Source: Brevundimonas sp. Root1279
GTDB taxonomy: Bacteria; Pseudomonadota; Alphaproteobacteria; Caulobacterales; Caulobacteraceae
Assembly: GCF_001425945.1 (NCBI RefSeq)
Contig: NZ_LMEB01000004.1
Coordinates: 482,537-546,536, forward strand
Length of the DNA: 64,000 bases
Direction: 5' to 3'
The notes beneath the pieces were generated by a model. The model saw nothing but the letters and a program-made list of their open reading frames with translations. It did not search any database and was not told where the DNA came from. Position 1 is the first letter of the stretch. The number at the start of each line of letters is the position of its first letter. A program made the position numbers and the translations under genes. This document shows, piece by piece, positions 41,137 through 51,800 of the stretch.

Positions 41137-41952
41137 TCAGCCCTTCACACTCCCCGCGAGCATGCCGCGGATGTAGTAGCGCTGCAGGGCCAGGAAGAGG
41201 ATCAGCACCGGGGCCACGGTGATCACGGCGCCGGCCATCATCATCTCGATGTCCTGCACGTGCTCGCGCGACAGCGCCGCGAGCGCCACCGGCAGGGTGT
41301 AGTTGGACTGGTCCGTCAGGATGATCAGCGGCCACAGGAAGTCGTTCCAGCTGCCCAGGAAGACGAACAGCGCCAGGGTCACGATGATCGGCTGCAGCGT
41401 CGGCAGCACCACCTTGCGGAAGATCTGCCCCTCGCTGGCGCCGTCGATGCGCGCCGCCTCCAGCATCTCGTCCGGGATCGACAGCGAGTACTGGCGCACC
41501 AGGAACAGGCCGAAGATCGAGGCCAGCCAGGGCACCAGCGCCCCGGCGTAGGTGTTTACGAGCCCCATCCCCTTCAGCATCAGGAACAGCGGCAGGGTGC
41601 CGATCTGCGCCGGGACCACCAGGGCGCCGACCAGCAGCTGGAAGATCCGCTCGCGCCCCTTGAAGCGCAGTTTGGCGAATGCGTAGCCGGCCGGAACGGT
41701 GAACAGCAGGGCCAGCGCGGTGCCGAGGGTGGCCAGCGCCAGGCTGTTCCACAGATAGCGGCCCATGCCCTGGGTCACGAACAGGTCGCGATAGTGCTGC
41801 AGCGTCCAGGTCTTGGGCCACAGCGGCGGCGGGAAGCTGGCGGCCTCGCCGGTCGACATGAAGCTGACCGACAGCATCCACAGCAACGGGAACAGCACCA
41901 GAAGGCCAATGAAGGCCACGGCCAGATTGAGCAGGAGAACCTTGGGCTTCAT
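41137..41952 (-). CDS. Carbohydrate ABC transporter permease (MalG/AraQ type)
   Basis: The 271-residue inner-membrane protein has six predicted helices starting at LLLNLAVAFIGLLVLFPLLWML. It carries the EAA loop EMLEAARIDGASEGQIFRKVVLP that contacts the ATPase. Its ATG overlaps the upstream permease stop by 4 bases. The CUT1 ATPase (MsmK/UgpC type) is not in the operon, so a shared ATPase encoded elsewhere is needed. Confidence 0.93.
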   Translation of the reverse strand: MKPKVLLLNLAVAFIGLLVLFPLLWMLSVSFMSTGEAASFPPPLWPKTWTLQHYRDLFVTQGMGRYLWNSLALATLGTALALLFTVPAGYAFAKLRFKGRERIFQLLVGALVVPAQIGTLPLFLMLKGMGLVNTYAGALVPWLASIFGLFLVRQYSLSIPDEMLEAARIDGASEGQIFRKVVLPTLQPIIVTLALFVFLGSWNDFLWPLIILTDQSNYTLPVALAALSREHVQDIEMMMAGAVITVAPVLILFLALQRYYIRGMLAGSVKG

Positions 41953-42890
41953 TCGTACGCCCCCACCCGCTTGGCCACCGCCAGTTGCACCAGGGTCACG
42001 GCCAGGATGCAGATGAACAGCACGAAGGCGACGGCGCTGGCGGAGCCGAGGTTCCACCATTTGAAGCCCTCTTCGTACATGAAGTAGAGCACCGTCACGG
42101 TCGACTGGGCGGGACCGCCCTGGGTCATGACATAGGGCTCGGCGAACAGCTGGAAGAAGCCCGCCACCGAGATGATCGAGACCAGCAGCAGGGTCGGGGC
42201 GATGGCCGGCAGGGTCACGTGCCGGAAGCGGGCCCATGGTCCGGCCCCGTCGATGCGGGCCGCCTCATAGAGGTCGTCCGGCACGGTCTGCAGCACCGCC
42301 AGGAAGATCAGCATGTTGTAGCCGAAGATCTTCCACACCACGAACATCAGGATGGCGGGGATCGAGGTCTCGGGCTGGCCCAGCCAATCGACCGGTTGCA
42401 GGCCGATGCTCGAGATGGCCCAGTTGATGACGCCGTAGCGGGTGTGCAGCAGGTAGTTCCACAGCACCGCCGTGGCGACGAGCGTGGTGACATAGGGGGC
42501 GAAGAACATCACCCGCCACATCGGCCGCCACTTGATCACCCGGGCGTTGAGGATCACGGCCGCTCCGAGGGAGGCCGCGATCGACAGCGGCACGCCGAAC
42601 ACGGCGAACAGGCCGGTGTTGCGCATCGCCCCCCAGAACAGCGGATTGGCGAACAGCCGCTCATAGTTCTGCAGGCCGATGAAGCGGACGTTGTTCAGGT
42701 CCGCCAGGGCGTAGATGTCGAAGTCGGTCAGGCTCAGCAGCAGGGCCGCGAACACCGGAATGGCGAAGAAGACGGCGATGGCCAGCAGCGCGGGGGCGAC
42801 GAAGCCCCAGGCGGCGCGCTCACGACGACGCGCGCTCGGCATCCGGCTGGCCTCGGGCACAGTGGCGGGAAGGATGGGTTGAGCGGTCAT
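41949..42890 (-). CDS. Carbohydrate ABC transporter permease (MalF/UgpA type)
   Basis: The 313-residue protein has six helices, the first being WGFVAPALLAIAVFFAIPVFAALLLSL. The EAA motif DDLYEAARIDGAGPWARFRHVTLP is conserved. Its start overlaps the binding-protein stop by one base (TGATG). With the MalG-type partner it forms the translocation pore for the sugar delivered by the adjacent binding protein. Confidence 0.93.
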   Translation of the reverse strand: MTAQPILPATVPEASRMPSARRRERAAWGFVAPALLAIAVFFAIPVFAALLLSLTDFDIYALADLNNVRFIGLQNYERLFANPLFWGAMRNTGLFAVFGVPLSIAASLGAAVILNARVIKWRPMWRVMFFAPYVTTLVATAVLWNYLLHTRYGVINWAISSIGLQPVDWLGQPETSIPAILMFVVWKIFGYNMLIFLAVLQTVPDDLYEAARIDGAGPWARFRHVTLPAIAPTLLLVSIISVAGFFQLFAEPYVMTQGGPAQSTVTVLYFMYEEGFKWWNLGSASAVAFVLFICILAVTLVQLAVAKRVGAYE

Positions 42891-44161
42891 CAGGCCCTGC
42901 CCCGCTCAATCATCCAGCGGCGCTTCTCGAGCAGCCGGTCGGCGCGACGATCGATCTCGGCCGCGGCGGTCTGGGGCGTGTATTCGCCCCGCACCATGCG
43001 CTCGGCGACGATCTGCATCTCGGTCACGATCCGCTCCCATTCCGGCACTTTCGGAACGGCCCGGGCGCGCGAAAGCTGCCCCTTGAAGGCGGCGATATAG
43101 GGGTCGTCGGCCACCGTCGGCGTGGCCCAGGCGCTCTGGCGCGCCGGCAGGTTGCCGGTGATGGCGTTGAAGCGCGCCTGAACGCCCGGATCGGACAGAA
43201 AACGCACCAGCTTCCAGGCCGCCTCCTGGTGCGGCGAGGTGCGATAGACCACCAGCGACGACCCGCCCGGCGCTGACGCGCCCGGCCCCTTCGGCCCCGG
43301 CACGCCCGAGGTCATCCAGCGCGTCTCGGGCTTCAGCCGGTTGCGGAAGTCCCCGATCGTCCACGGGCCTGAGAAGTAGAAGCTGAACCAGCCGCGCTCG
43401 AATTCGGTCCAGACGTTGGAGATCTGCGCCGCCGACGCCACCGGGGCCAGCCCCTCGTCGAACAGGCTCTTGTAGAAGGCCAGGGCGGCGATGAACGACG
43501 GCGAGGAGAAATTGCCGCGCGTGTCCTGATCCTTCAGCAGCGGCTCGTCGCCCTGCAGGCCGAAGGTCAGCAACTGCTCGAACTCGTTCAGCGGCAGCAG
43601 CACGGCGTAGTTGCCCTGCCCCACCACGCGCTTGACCGCGTGCATCGCCTGCTTCCAGCCGGCCCAGGTCTGCGGCAGGGCGTCGTAACCGACCTGCTGC
43701 AGCAGGTCGGCGCGATAGAAGATCAACCGGGTGTCGACGTACCAGGGCGTGGCCACCGGCTGGCCGTCGATACGGTTGGTCTCCAGCACCGCCGGGAACT
43801 GGTCCTTCAGCAGGTCGGACGCCTCGGCCGGCAGAGGCGAGATCGCCCCGATCGCCGCCATCTCGGACACCCAGGTGTTGCCCACCTGGCTGACGTCCGG
43901 CAGCGACGAACCGGCGTAGGCGGTCAGCAGCTTCTGGTGCGCCGCGGTCCAGGGCAGCGCCTGGACCTCGACCTTGATGCCGGGATTGAGGCGCTCGAAC
44001 TCCGGCAGAATCTGCGGGACGTTGGTCGCCTCGTTGCCCATGGCCCAGAAGCGCAGGCGAACCGATCCGTCGTCGCGCCGCCCGCAGCCCGCCAGGCCGG
44101 CCGCGGCCGTTCCCGCGAGCAGTCCGAGCGTCGCGCGTCGGTCCGGCCGCCAAAGGCTCAT
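42890..44161 (-). CDS. Extracellular sugar-binding lipoprotein of the ABC transporter
   Basis: The 423-residue protein has a signal with lipobox LAGC (acylated Cys near residue 26) and a twin-Arg-like start. The family 1 sugar-binding fold follows (RLRFWAMGNEA, FERLNPGIKVEVQALPW, LPDVSQVGNTWVSEMAAIG, ATPWYVDTRLIFYRADLLQQVGY). It is anchored in the periplasm and would load the two permeases. The ATG overlaps the upstream hydrolase stop (ATGA). The ligand is unknown; an oligosaccharide released by the neighbouring hydrolases is likely. Confidence 0.92.
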   Translation of the reverse strand: MSLWRPDRRATLGLLAGTAAAGLAGCGRRDDGSVRLRFWAMGNEATNVPQILPEFERLNPGIKVEVQALPWTAAHQKLLTAYAGSSLPDVSQVGNTWVSEMAAIGAISPLPAEASDLLKDQFPAVLETNRIDGQPVATPWYVDTRLIFYRADLLQQVGYDALPQTWAGWKQAMHAVKRVVGQGNYAVLLPLNEFEQLLTFGLQGDEPLLKDQDTRGNFSSPSFIAALAFYKSLFDEGLAPVASAAQISNVWTEFERGWFSFYFSGPWTIGDFRNRLKPETRWMTSGVPGPKGPGASAPGGSSLVVYRTSPHQEAAWKLVRFLSDPGVQARFNAITGNLPARQSAWATPTVADDPYIAAFKGQLSRARAVPKVPEWERIVTEMQIVAERMVRGEYTPQTAAAEIDRRADRLLEKRRWMIERGRA

Positions 44162-45594
44162 GCGCGGTTCAGCCAGCCGCCGCTGAAGCCGGCCGCCTTC
44201 AGGCCGCGCAGCAGGTTCGGCTCACGTCGCATGTATTTCCAGACGATGTCCGAGCGATGGTTCTCGATCTGGATGACGATCGGCCCCTGGTCGATGCCCA
44301 GGTAGTCGCCGTCGACCCAGCCCACGCCGGGCGCCAGCTTGCCGTGCTGCAGGGTGCGCTGCGTCGCCTCGAGCGTCGGGTTGAACGAGTCCAGGAAACC
44401 GAACTCGGTGTAGATCCCGTGGCCGTACTGGGCCTTCATCGCCTTCAGACAGGCGGTCACCTCCGTCGGGGCGAAGGGCATCGAGCCCATGGCCGCCGTC
44501 GGGGCGATGGTGCCGTCATCCCGGTCGCCCGGACCACGCGCCGAATAGCTGAAGAACTGCCGCTCGCGGCCGCCGATGACTTCCTTGAAGTCGCCCGGCC
44601 CGTCGCAGGCCGTCAGGCCCCAGACGTCCGCCGAATAGCCGGCCCAGCCCATGGTGTTGTCGATGGCGTATTTGCGCTGCGCCGCGACCGCGCGGACGCT
44701 GTTCTGGAAATAGTCGAAGCCCGGGATCTCGGCCTGCTTGGCGCGCATCCAGGCGTCCTGGATGCCGCGGAAGTCGATGTACATGTGGCTGTACTGGTGG
44801 CCGAACATCGGCGGGAAATGCAGGTGCGCCGGACCCCATTTGTCGGTCCAGCTCTGGTCGTAGACCGAGGTCCACTCCTGCCAGACCGCGGCCGGGACCG
44901 GATGAGTCGGGCTGCCCATGGCCAGCATCAGGACCAGCATGCCCTCGTTGTAGACGTGCCAGTCGGCGGGGATGAAGCCGGTCTCCGGATGCCAGCCCAT
45001 CGAGATGCGGTTGGGGCGGATGACCACCCAGTCCCACTCGACGCGCTCATAGACCGCCTGCGTCAGGCGGCGGATCTCGGCCTCCTCGGGGTGGTCGCCG
45101 TCGAACCACTGGGCGGCGAACAGCATGCCGCCGAGCAGCAGGGTGGTGTCGACCGTCGACAGCTCGGTGCGGCCGAAGCGGTGGCCGGTCTGCATGTCGA
45201 GGAAGTGGTAGAAGAAGCCCTTGTAGCCCGCATTGCCGGTCGGCTCGGGGCCCTGCGGGGCGTCATGGAAGAAGCGGACGGTGGTCAGGGTGCGCTCGCG
45301 CGCCTCCTCGCGGGTCATCCAGCCACGCTCGACCCCGACGGGCCAGCAGGTCAGGGCGAAACCGACGGCGGCGACGGACGAGAAGGACGGGGTCGGCCAG
45401 CGATCCGGCGTCAGGCCGTTCGACCGGTTCGTCACATGGGTGAACCAGTTGAAGGTCCGGCGCTGCAGCTCCTCGACCTCGGGGTCCAGCGGCGTCGGAA
45501 CCGTCCAGGGCGAACCCGAACCCGCGCAACCGGCGAGACCAAGCGCCGCCGCGCCTGCGACTGTGGAGCCCATCAGGAAATGACGACGATCCAT
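44158..45594 (-). CDS. Glucoamylase-family lipoprotein (PF10091, GH144-like)
   Basis: The 478-residue protein has a Tat/lipoprotein-like start (MDRRHFLMGSTVAGAAALGLAGC). It matches the PF10091 family, which includes GH144 endo-beta-1,2-glucanases. Matching stretches are LQRRTFNWFTHVTNRSNGLTPDRW, GWHPETGFIPADWHVYNEG, FGHQYSHMYIDFRG, YSADVWGLTACDGPG, DGTIAPTAAMGSMPFAP and GIDQGPIVIQIENHRSDIVWK. Acidic residues in those stretches are candidate catalysts. The substrate is inferred to be a beta-glucan, with low certainty. GTG 45603 is an alternative start. It overlaps the sugar-binding gene by 4 bases. Confidence 0.87.
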   Translation of the reverse strand: MDRRHFLMGSTVAGAAALGLAGCAGSGSPWTVPTPLDPEVEELQRRTFNWFTHVTNRSNGLTPDRWPTPSFSSVAAVGFALTCWPVGVERGWMTREEARERTLTTVRFFHDAPQGPEPTGNAGYKGFFYHFLDMQTGHRFGRTELSTVDTTLLLGGMLFAAQWFDGDHPEEAEIRRLTQAVYERVEWDWVVIRPNRISMGWHPETGFIPADWHVYNEGMLVLMLAMGSPTHPVPAAVWQEWTSVYDQSWTDKWGPAHLHFPPMFGHQYSHMYIDFRGIQDAWMRAKQAEIPGFDYFQNSVRAVAAQRKYAIDNTMGWAGYSADVWGLTACDGPGDFKEVIGGRERQFFSYSARGPGDRDDGTIAPTAAMGSMPFAPTEVTACLKAMKAQYGHGIYTEFGFLDSFNPTLEATQRTLQHGKLAPGVGWVDGDYLGIDQGPIVIQIENHRSDIVWKYMRREPNLLRGLKAAGFSGGWLNRA

Positions 45595-45641
45595 GGCTGA
45601 CACCTATCCTACTCTTACTCGGCCTAGTCAAAGAAGCGGGA

Positions 45642-45665
45642 CCGCCCCCCGCGAACGAGGGGCGG
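45642..45665 (-). terminator. Hairpin between TonB receptor 1 and the hydrolase gene
   Basis: A CCGCCCC/GGGGCGG stem lies 20 bases past the receptor stop, with a weak CTTCTTTG tail on the minus strand. It may attenuate rather than end transcription. Confidence 0.5.
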
Positions 45666-45684
45666 CCGTCAGGTTCAGGAGAAC

Positions 45685-48600
45685 CTAGAAGCGGTACGCC
45701 AGACCCACCTGGAAGCTGCGGGTCGGGAGGTACTGGGCCGTCGGGTTGCCGAACGTGGGGTTCAGCGCCGCCTCCGGCGTGCCGTTGTTGACACGGTACG
45801 TCTGGTTGAAGCTGCTGAAGTTCTTGTGATCGAAGATGTTGATCGCATCCAACGTCAGCTCGACGACCTGGCCGTCCAGGACCTCGAAGGCCTTGGTCAC
45901 CCGCAGGTCGACCTGGCGATAGGCCCAGGCGTCCGGGATGATGAAGTCCTTCTTGTCCGGATAGGCTTCGTACCAGCCCGGCTTGGCGCCGTTGCCCGGG
46001 TTGAACTTCGTGAACGGCAGACCCGAACCGAGGGTGATCAGGGTCGACAGACGGAAGTCCATCGGCATCAGCACGGTGCCCGACATCACCAGGCGGTGCT
46101 TCTCAACGCCCGGCGAGTTGAAGGTCGGGGTGTAGCTGGTCCACGGGTAGTCGAAGTCGAAATTGCCCAGACCCTGGTCACGGCTGCCGTTCTGGGTGGC
46201 TTCCGTGAAGGTGTAGGCGAGATTGAAGCCCCAGCCGTCTTCGCGGTTGAACGCCTTGTCGGCGGTCAGGAAGATCGCCTGATAGTCGCGCTCGCGGTCG
46301 TGGTTCGAGACGAAGACGCCGTCGTTGAACTGGAACGGCTGGCCGGTCGTCGGATCGATCAGGGCCGACGGACGGACCGCGGCCGGCACCGAGTTGGTGG
46401 TCGGATCGAGGTTGGCCCGGTACCAGGCGAACTCGTTTTCGGTGTGGGCCCACGAGAAGGTCAGGGCCGTCTGCCAGTCGCCGAACTTCTGGCGGACGCC
46501 GAAGTTGAACTGGTCGGTGACCGGCGGCGGGGCGTTGTTGTTCAGCAGGAAGACTTCACCGCGACCGACCGTGCCCTGCAGCAGGGTGTCGAGCCCTTCC
46601 GCCGTGGCGTAGGTCGGGTTCCAGGCGACGGTGTCGGAGCGACCGCCGTAGGTCCCGCCGGCCGGCGAGAAGTAGATCGTCTTGTTGCGCTGATAGAGCT
46701 TGAAGCGCTCGTCGAAGGCGAAGTTGAAGCCGATCCGGTCGTAATACCGGCCGGCGCCGCCGAAGATCACCGTCTGCTCGTCGTCGAAGACGTCGTAGCT
46801 GAAGCCCACGCGCGGCTGCCAGGCGTCCTTGAACGCCTCGCGATCGCCGTTGGTGATGTAGTCGTTGATGTCGCCGATGTGCGACGGATAGTTGAACGTG
46901 CCGTCAGCGCCCGTGCCCGGCGCGGCGTCGATCGCCGTCAGCAGGCGGCGGACGACGTCGGGCGTGCGCCAGTCGTTGTTGACCGCATTGTCCTCATAGT
47001 CCCAACGGAGGCCGAGGTTCAGTTCCAGCTGCGGCGTGAGCTGCCAGTCGTCCTGGAAGTAGAAGCCGAAGACGTTGTTCTCGGCGTCGGTCGGATCCAC
47101 CGGCAGGTTCAACGACACCTGGGTCGGGATGGTGGTCGTGCCGTTGATTTCCGGACGCGCGTTGACGTCGTAGGTGAAGAACGGGTTCCGGTTGAACTCC
47201 TTGCTCACGTACAGCGACTGCATCGAGTACTTCACACCCATCTTGACGGTGTGCTGGCCCAGGAACTCGATGTCGTTGAAGGTCAGGTCGTCGCGCAGGG
47301 TCACCGACTCCTGCGTCAGGTCCTGGTTGTTTGCGCCGCCGCCGTTGGTGAAGATGGTCGCGGCGATCTGGCCGTAGTCGAACTGGAACCCCGGGGCGCC
47401 GGCCGCCGCGTCACGGAACTCGACGTACCGGGCGCCGGTGCTGTCGAAGTTCAGCGCCCGCGGGTTGTACTGGTACAGGAAGTAGTCGACCGAAGCCTCG
47501 TTCAGGAAGCCGTCGCCCTGGAACTGGTGGCGCAGCTGCAGCGACTGGGTCTCGCCATTGATGGCCACGGCGCGATCATAGGCCGTCGGCCCGTTGCCGA
47601 AGTCGCGGATGTCCTGTTCGACGCGGTACTGGCCGCTCAGGTCGACGCGCTGACGGTCGTCGATCGACCACGACAGCTTGCCGAAGAATTGGTCCTGCTC
47701 GAACGGCGCCTCAAAGGTCCCGAGCTGGTCCTGGAACAGCGGCGCGAACTCGGCGCGGTTCAGGAACACCGAGCGCTCGCGCACCTCGTCCTTGCGCTCG
47801 TAGCTCAGGAAGTAGTGCAGCTTGTCCTCGATGATCGGACCACCGACTGCGGCGCCCCATTGCATGCGATCCAGGCGGGCCTTCGGCTCGCCGCGGGCGC
47901 GCGAGAACACGTTCTGCTCGACCCAGTCGGCGTTCTGGTAGGTGACGAAGACCTCGCCGTGCAGCTCGTTGGTGCCCGAGCGGGTGATCGAGGTGATGAT
48001 TGCCGACGAGGCCTGCTCGTACTCGGCCTTGAAGTTCTGGCTGACGACGCGGAACTCCTGCACCGCGGCCTGCGGGAACGGGTTGCCGCGGCTGTCGTCC
48101 TGGCCGGCGACGCCGCCGTCGGTGATCAGCGACTTCTGGTTCTGTCCGTCGATGAAGACGTTGATGGCCGTCGCGGGCTGGCCGCCGGCCGTGATGGTCC
48201 GCTCGGTGTCGCCTTCGGTGACGCGCACGCCGGGAGCCAGGGCCGCGAAGTTCAGGAAGTTGCGGTTGATCTGCGGCAGGTCGTTGATCTGCTGCTGGGT
48301 GACGTTGGTGGCCACTTCCGAGGTGCGGACCTCGAAGATGCGCCGGCCGGTGACGACGACGTCGCCGACGTCGGTCGCGCTGTAATCGGTTACATTCGCG
48401 GCCACATCAAGGTCGAGCGTGGTGACTTGACCCAGGCCGAGGGTGACGGTGTCGGTCGCGGTCTGGCCGTCGGCCGAGGTCGCGTCGATGCGGTAGGTGC
48501 CCGGGCGCAGTCCCGAGATCACATAGCCGCCGTCGGCGCCGATGCGGCCGCGCGTGACGTAGCCGGTGGCCACTTCAGTCGCCGTGATGGCGCCGCCGGC

Positions 48601-48741
48601 TTCGACGGCCGAGCCCTCATGCACCGTCCCGCGCAGGGTGGTGGTGGTGACCTGGGCGGCGGCGCCGCCGGCGCAGGCAAGCGAGATCGCTACGGCGAGC
48701 GCGGACGCCGTACCGAGGTACGTGGAGTAGGCTTTAGACAA
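45685..48741 (-). CDS. Oar-like TonB-dependent receptor 1 (carboxypeptidase-regulatory domain)
   Basis: The 1018-residue receptor begins at a TTG codon with a signal peptide (ALAVAISLACAGGAAAQ). An N-terminal CarboxypepD_reg-like domain follows (about 32-115: TTLRGTVHEGSAVEAGGAITA, YVISGLRPGTYRIDATS). A TonB-box region has VGDVVVTGRRIFEVRT. The plug (LPQINRNFLNFAALAPGVRV, GQDDSRGNPFPQAAVQEFRVVSQNF) leads into a barrel ending in FQVGLAYRF. Architecture and motifs match the Caulobacterales receptors often linked to glycan uptake. It is about one half identical to the next receptor upstream, so the pair is a tandem duplication in one operon. Confidence 0.92.
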   Translation of the reverse strand: MSKAYSTYLGTASALAVAISLACAGGAAAQVTTTTLRGTVHEGSAVEAGGAITATEVATGYVTRGRIGADGGYVISGLRPGTYRIDATSADGQTATDTVTLGLGQVTTLDLDVAANVTDYSATDVGDVVVTGRRIFEVRTSEVATNVTQQQINDLPQINRNFLNFAALAPGVRVTEGDTERTITAGGQPATAINVFIDGQNQKSLITDGGVAGQDDSRGNPFPQAAVQEFRVVSQNFKAEYEQASSAIITSITRSGTNELHGEVFVTYQNADWVEQNVFSRARGEPKARLDRMQWGAAVGGPIIEDKLHYFLSYERKDEVRERSVFLNRAEFAPLFQDQLGTFEAPFEQDQFFGKLSWSIDDRQRVDLSGQYRVEQDIRDFGNGPTAYDRAVAINGETQSLQLRHQFQGDGFLNEASVDYFLYQYNPRALNFDSTGARYVEFRDAAAGAPGFQFDYGQIAATIFTNGGGANNQDLTQESVTLRDDLTFNDIEFLGQHTVKMGVKYSMQSLYVSKEFNRNPFFTYDVNARPEINGTTTIPTQVSLNLPVDPTDAENNVFGFYFQDDWQLTPQLELNLGLRWDYEDNAVNNDWRTPDVVRRLLTAIDAAPGTGADGTFNYPSHIGDINDYITNGDREAFKDAWQPRVGFSYDVFDDEQTVIFGGAGRYYDRIGFNFAFDERFKLYQRNKTIYFSPAGGTYGGRSDTVAWNPTYATAEGLDTLLQGTVGRGEVFLLNNNAPPPVTDQFNFGVRQKFGDWQTALTFSWAHTENEFAWYRANLDPTTNSVPAAVRPSALIDPTTGQPFQFNDGVFVSNHDRERDYQAIFLTADKAFNREDGWGFNLAYTFTEATQNGSRDQGLGNFDFDYPWTSYTPTFNSPGVEKHRLVMSGTVLMPMDFRLSTLITLGSGLPFTKFNPGNGAKPGWYEAYPDKKDFIIPDAWAYRQVDLRVTKAFEVLDGQVVELTLDAINIFDHKNFSSFNQTYRVNNGTPEAALNPTFGNPTAQYLPTRSFQVGLAYRF

Positions 48742-48768
48742 GGAAGAACCCCCGACTTGTGAAAGGGA

Positions 48769-48856
48769 CCGCCGGATGCGCCGGCGGCCCCCAGGTTACT
48801 GTTGAAGAAACGCAAGGCGCCGGGCCGTCCCCTCGATGCGAGGGGCCAGCCCGGCG
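48769..48856 (-). terminator. Two strong hairpins between the paired TonB receptor genes
   Basis: A 15-bp interrupted stem (48818-48856; CGCCGGGC and CCCCTCG arms) and a 7-bp CCGCCGG stem (48769-48787) follow the first receptor stop by 10 bases. Neither has a U-tract. They could limit read-through or protect the upstream mRNA. Confidence 0.5.
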
Positions 48857-48865
48857 GTTACTGGG

Positions 48866-51800
48866 TTAGAAGCTGTAGCGCGCTCCGATCTGGAACTGAC
48901 GGGTCGGGAACAGGACCGCGCTCGGGTTGCCGAAGTTCGGGTTCGGGTTAGCCGCCGATCCCGTGCCGCCGTCGAAGTTCGTGTAGTTCTTGTGGTTGAA
49001 CACGTTGATGGCGTCGACGAAGAGCTCGATCTCGGACTCGTTCCAGACCTGGAACCGCTTGGTCAGGCGCAGGTCCAGGTTCCGGTAGGCGAAGGCGTTC
49101 GGCACGATGAAGCTGTATTTCTCCGGCCGGCCGCCATAGGGCCGGTAGAAGAACTGCGGACCGCTGCCGTCGAACACGTCGAACGGCGTGCCCGAGCCGA
49201 GCGTCAGGATCCCCGACAGCTGCATGTCCCACGGCAGGTCCATGATGCCGTTGGCCACCAACCGGTGACGCTCGTCATTGGCCGACGGCCGCACCGGCGA
49301 CGCCTCGACCGAGAAGCAGTCGAAGCAGAAGTTGTCGTTCCCACCGTTCTGACGCGACTCCGAGAAGGTGTAGGCGATGTTCAGGCCCCAGCCCTCGTCG
49401 GCCGTATAGGGCTTGTCGAGCTTGACGTAGAGGGCGGTGAACTCGCGTTCCTTGTTGTGGTCGGAGACGAAGTAGCCGCGGTACGGATTCGTCCCGCCGG
49501 GTCCGCAGAAGCCGCCGTTGTCGCCAAAGCCGCCGCCGTCGTTGCCGAACCCAGGTTCACGGCAGCGGGTCAGGTACTGCCAGGTGAACTCGTTCTCGGT
49601 CTTGCCGTAGGCCAGGGTGAACTCCGACTGCCAGTCGCCGAAGCGCTGGCGAACGCCGAGGTTGAACTGGTCCGTGCGCGGCGGCTCGAAATCGTTCTTC
49701 AGCAGGAAGGCCTCGCCCTTGGCGGGGACGTCCTCGAGGAGGGCGTCGAGCCCGGCCGTGGTCAGGTAGACGGGATCCCACAGGAAGGGATTGGCCGGGC
49801 TGCCGTCGACCACGCCCGGCGCGCCGCCGGTGGTCGAGAAGAAGACGTTCTGGGTGAAGTCGAACGGCTTGGCGATCTCGTCGAACGAGAAGTTGAACAT
49901 CACCCGGTCATAATAGCGGCCCGCGCCGCCGAAGATCACCGTCGAACGGTCCCCGAAGACGTCATACGAGAAGCCGATCCGCGGCTGCCAGGCGCCCTTG
50001 AACGGGTCGCGATTGCGACCGGTCGAGATGTAGTCGTTGATGTTGAACCAGCTCGGGGCGTAACCGGCCGGCTTGCCGCCGTCCGTCGAGGCGATCCACT
50101 GGTTCAGGCCGTCGATGACCGACTGCGGGGTGACGTAGTCGTTGTTGTTGGCGTTGTCCTCGTAGTCCCAGCGGATGCCGAGGTTCAGCTCCAGCTTGTC
50201 GGTGAGCTGCCAGTCGTCCTGGATGTACAGGCCCCAGACGTTGTTCGACAGGTCGACGGTCGGGAACTCATTGCCCAGCTCGACGCGGTACGGCACGTCG
50301 GCGTCGCCGCTGGCCACACCGTCCAGGTCATAGAAGAACTGCGGGTTACGCCCGAACTCCTTGATCACCTGATAGTCCTGACGGGAGTACTTCACGCCCA
50401 TCTTGATGGTGTGGAAACCGTTGAACTCGATGTCGTTCAGCGTCAGGTCGTCGCGGAAAGTCAGGACTTCATCGGTGATGTCCTGGCGGGTATTGGCCCC
50501 GCCCAGGTTCATGATCGCCACACCGCCAAACGGATCATAGCCGTTCTCGAAGATCCGGTAGCTCGCCCCGGCCTGGTCGAAGTTCGCGGCCGTCGGATTG
50601 TAGTTGTAGTGCCGGTAGTCGACCGCGAACTCGTTCAGGAAGCTGTCGCCCTGGAACTGGTAACGCAGGTTGGCGCTCTTGGTCGTCTGTTGCAGGCCGG
50701 TGGCGCGTTCGAACGAGTTGGCGTTGCCGACGCCGGTCACGTCAGCCTCGTCGCGATAGGTGACGCTCAGGTCGACCAGATGGCCTTCCGCCGGCTGCCA
50801 GCTCAGCTTGCCGAAATAGAGGTCTTCCTCGAACGGCGTCGCGAAGACCCCGATGTAGGGAGCGAACTGGGCGGTAAATCGCGGATCCTGCCGACCCGGC
50901 GTCACCGTCGCCGCGCGCCCCTCCTCCTTGCGCTCATAGGTGCCGAAGAAGTGCAGTTGGTCGCGAATGATCGGCCCGCCGAGGGCGAAACCATACTGCT
51001 TCACCTCAAGCGGCGGCTGCTCGTCGCCGCGGCGTTCCGAGAAGATGTCTTGGGTGACGAAGTCCTGGTCACGATAGAGGCCGAACACCTCGCCGTGGAA
51101 CTCGTTCGTGCCCGACTTGGTCACGGCCGTGATGATGGCCGATGAGGCCTGTTCGTACTCGGCCTTGAAGTTCTGGCTGACGACCCGGAACTCCTGGATG
51201 CCCGCCTGCGGGAACGGATTGCCGCGGCTGTCGTCCTGACCGGCGATACCGCCGGCGATGACGTTCGACTTCAGGCTGGCGCCGTCGATGAAGGCGTTGA
51301 CCGACTCCGCCCGCTGGCCGCCGGCGGTGATGGTCTGCTCCTGCTCGTTCTGCGAGACGCGCACGCCGGGCGCCAGCAGGGCGAAGTTGAGGAAGTTGCG
51401 GTTCAGCTGCGGCAAAGACTCGATCTGCTGGGTGGTGACGTTGGTCGCCACTTCCGGCGTCCGCACCTCGGCCAGGCGGCGGCTGGTCACCACCACATCG
51501 CCCACGTCCGTCGCTTCCGAGGTCGTCTCCGCCGTCGTCGCGCCGACCGCCAGATCCACGTAGCCGACCTGGCCGACGCCGATGGTGACCACTTCCGAGG
51601 CGGTCTGGCCGTCGGTCGTCCGCATCGTGATTTCATAGGTGCCGGGGCGCAGGCCCGAGAGGACATAGCCGCCCGTGCTATTCGCCGTCGTGCGCGTCAC
51701 GAAGCCCGAGCCGACATCCCTGGCCGTGATCGTGGCGCCGGCCTCGGCGGCGGCGCCGTCGGTTGCGGAGCCGCGAATGGTCGCGGTCGCGACCTGGGCC

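Noticed and set aside
45826..48762. Long antisense frames opposite real genes (978 codons here; also 25193-27622, 32054-34156, 48836-51145)
   Set aside because: They mirror well-recognised proteins (TonB receptors, ClpA) in GC-rich DNA, have no family motifs, and are Arg/Gly/Val/Leu-biased as expected for shadows.
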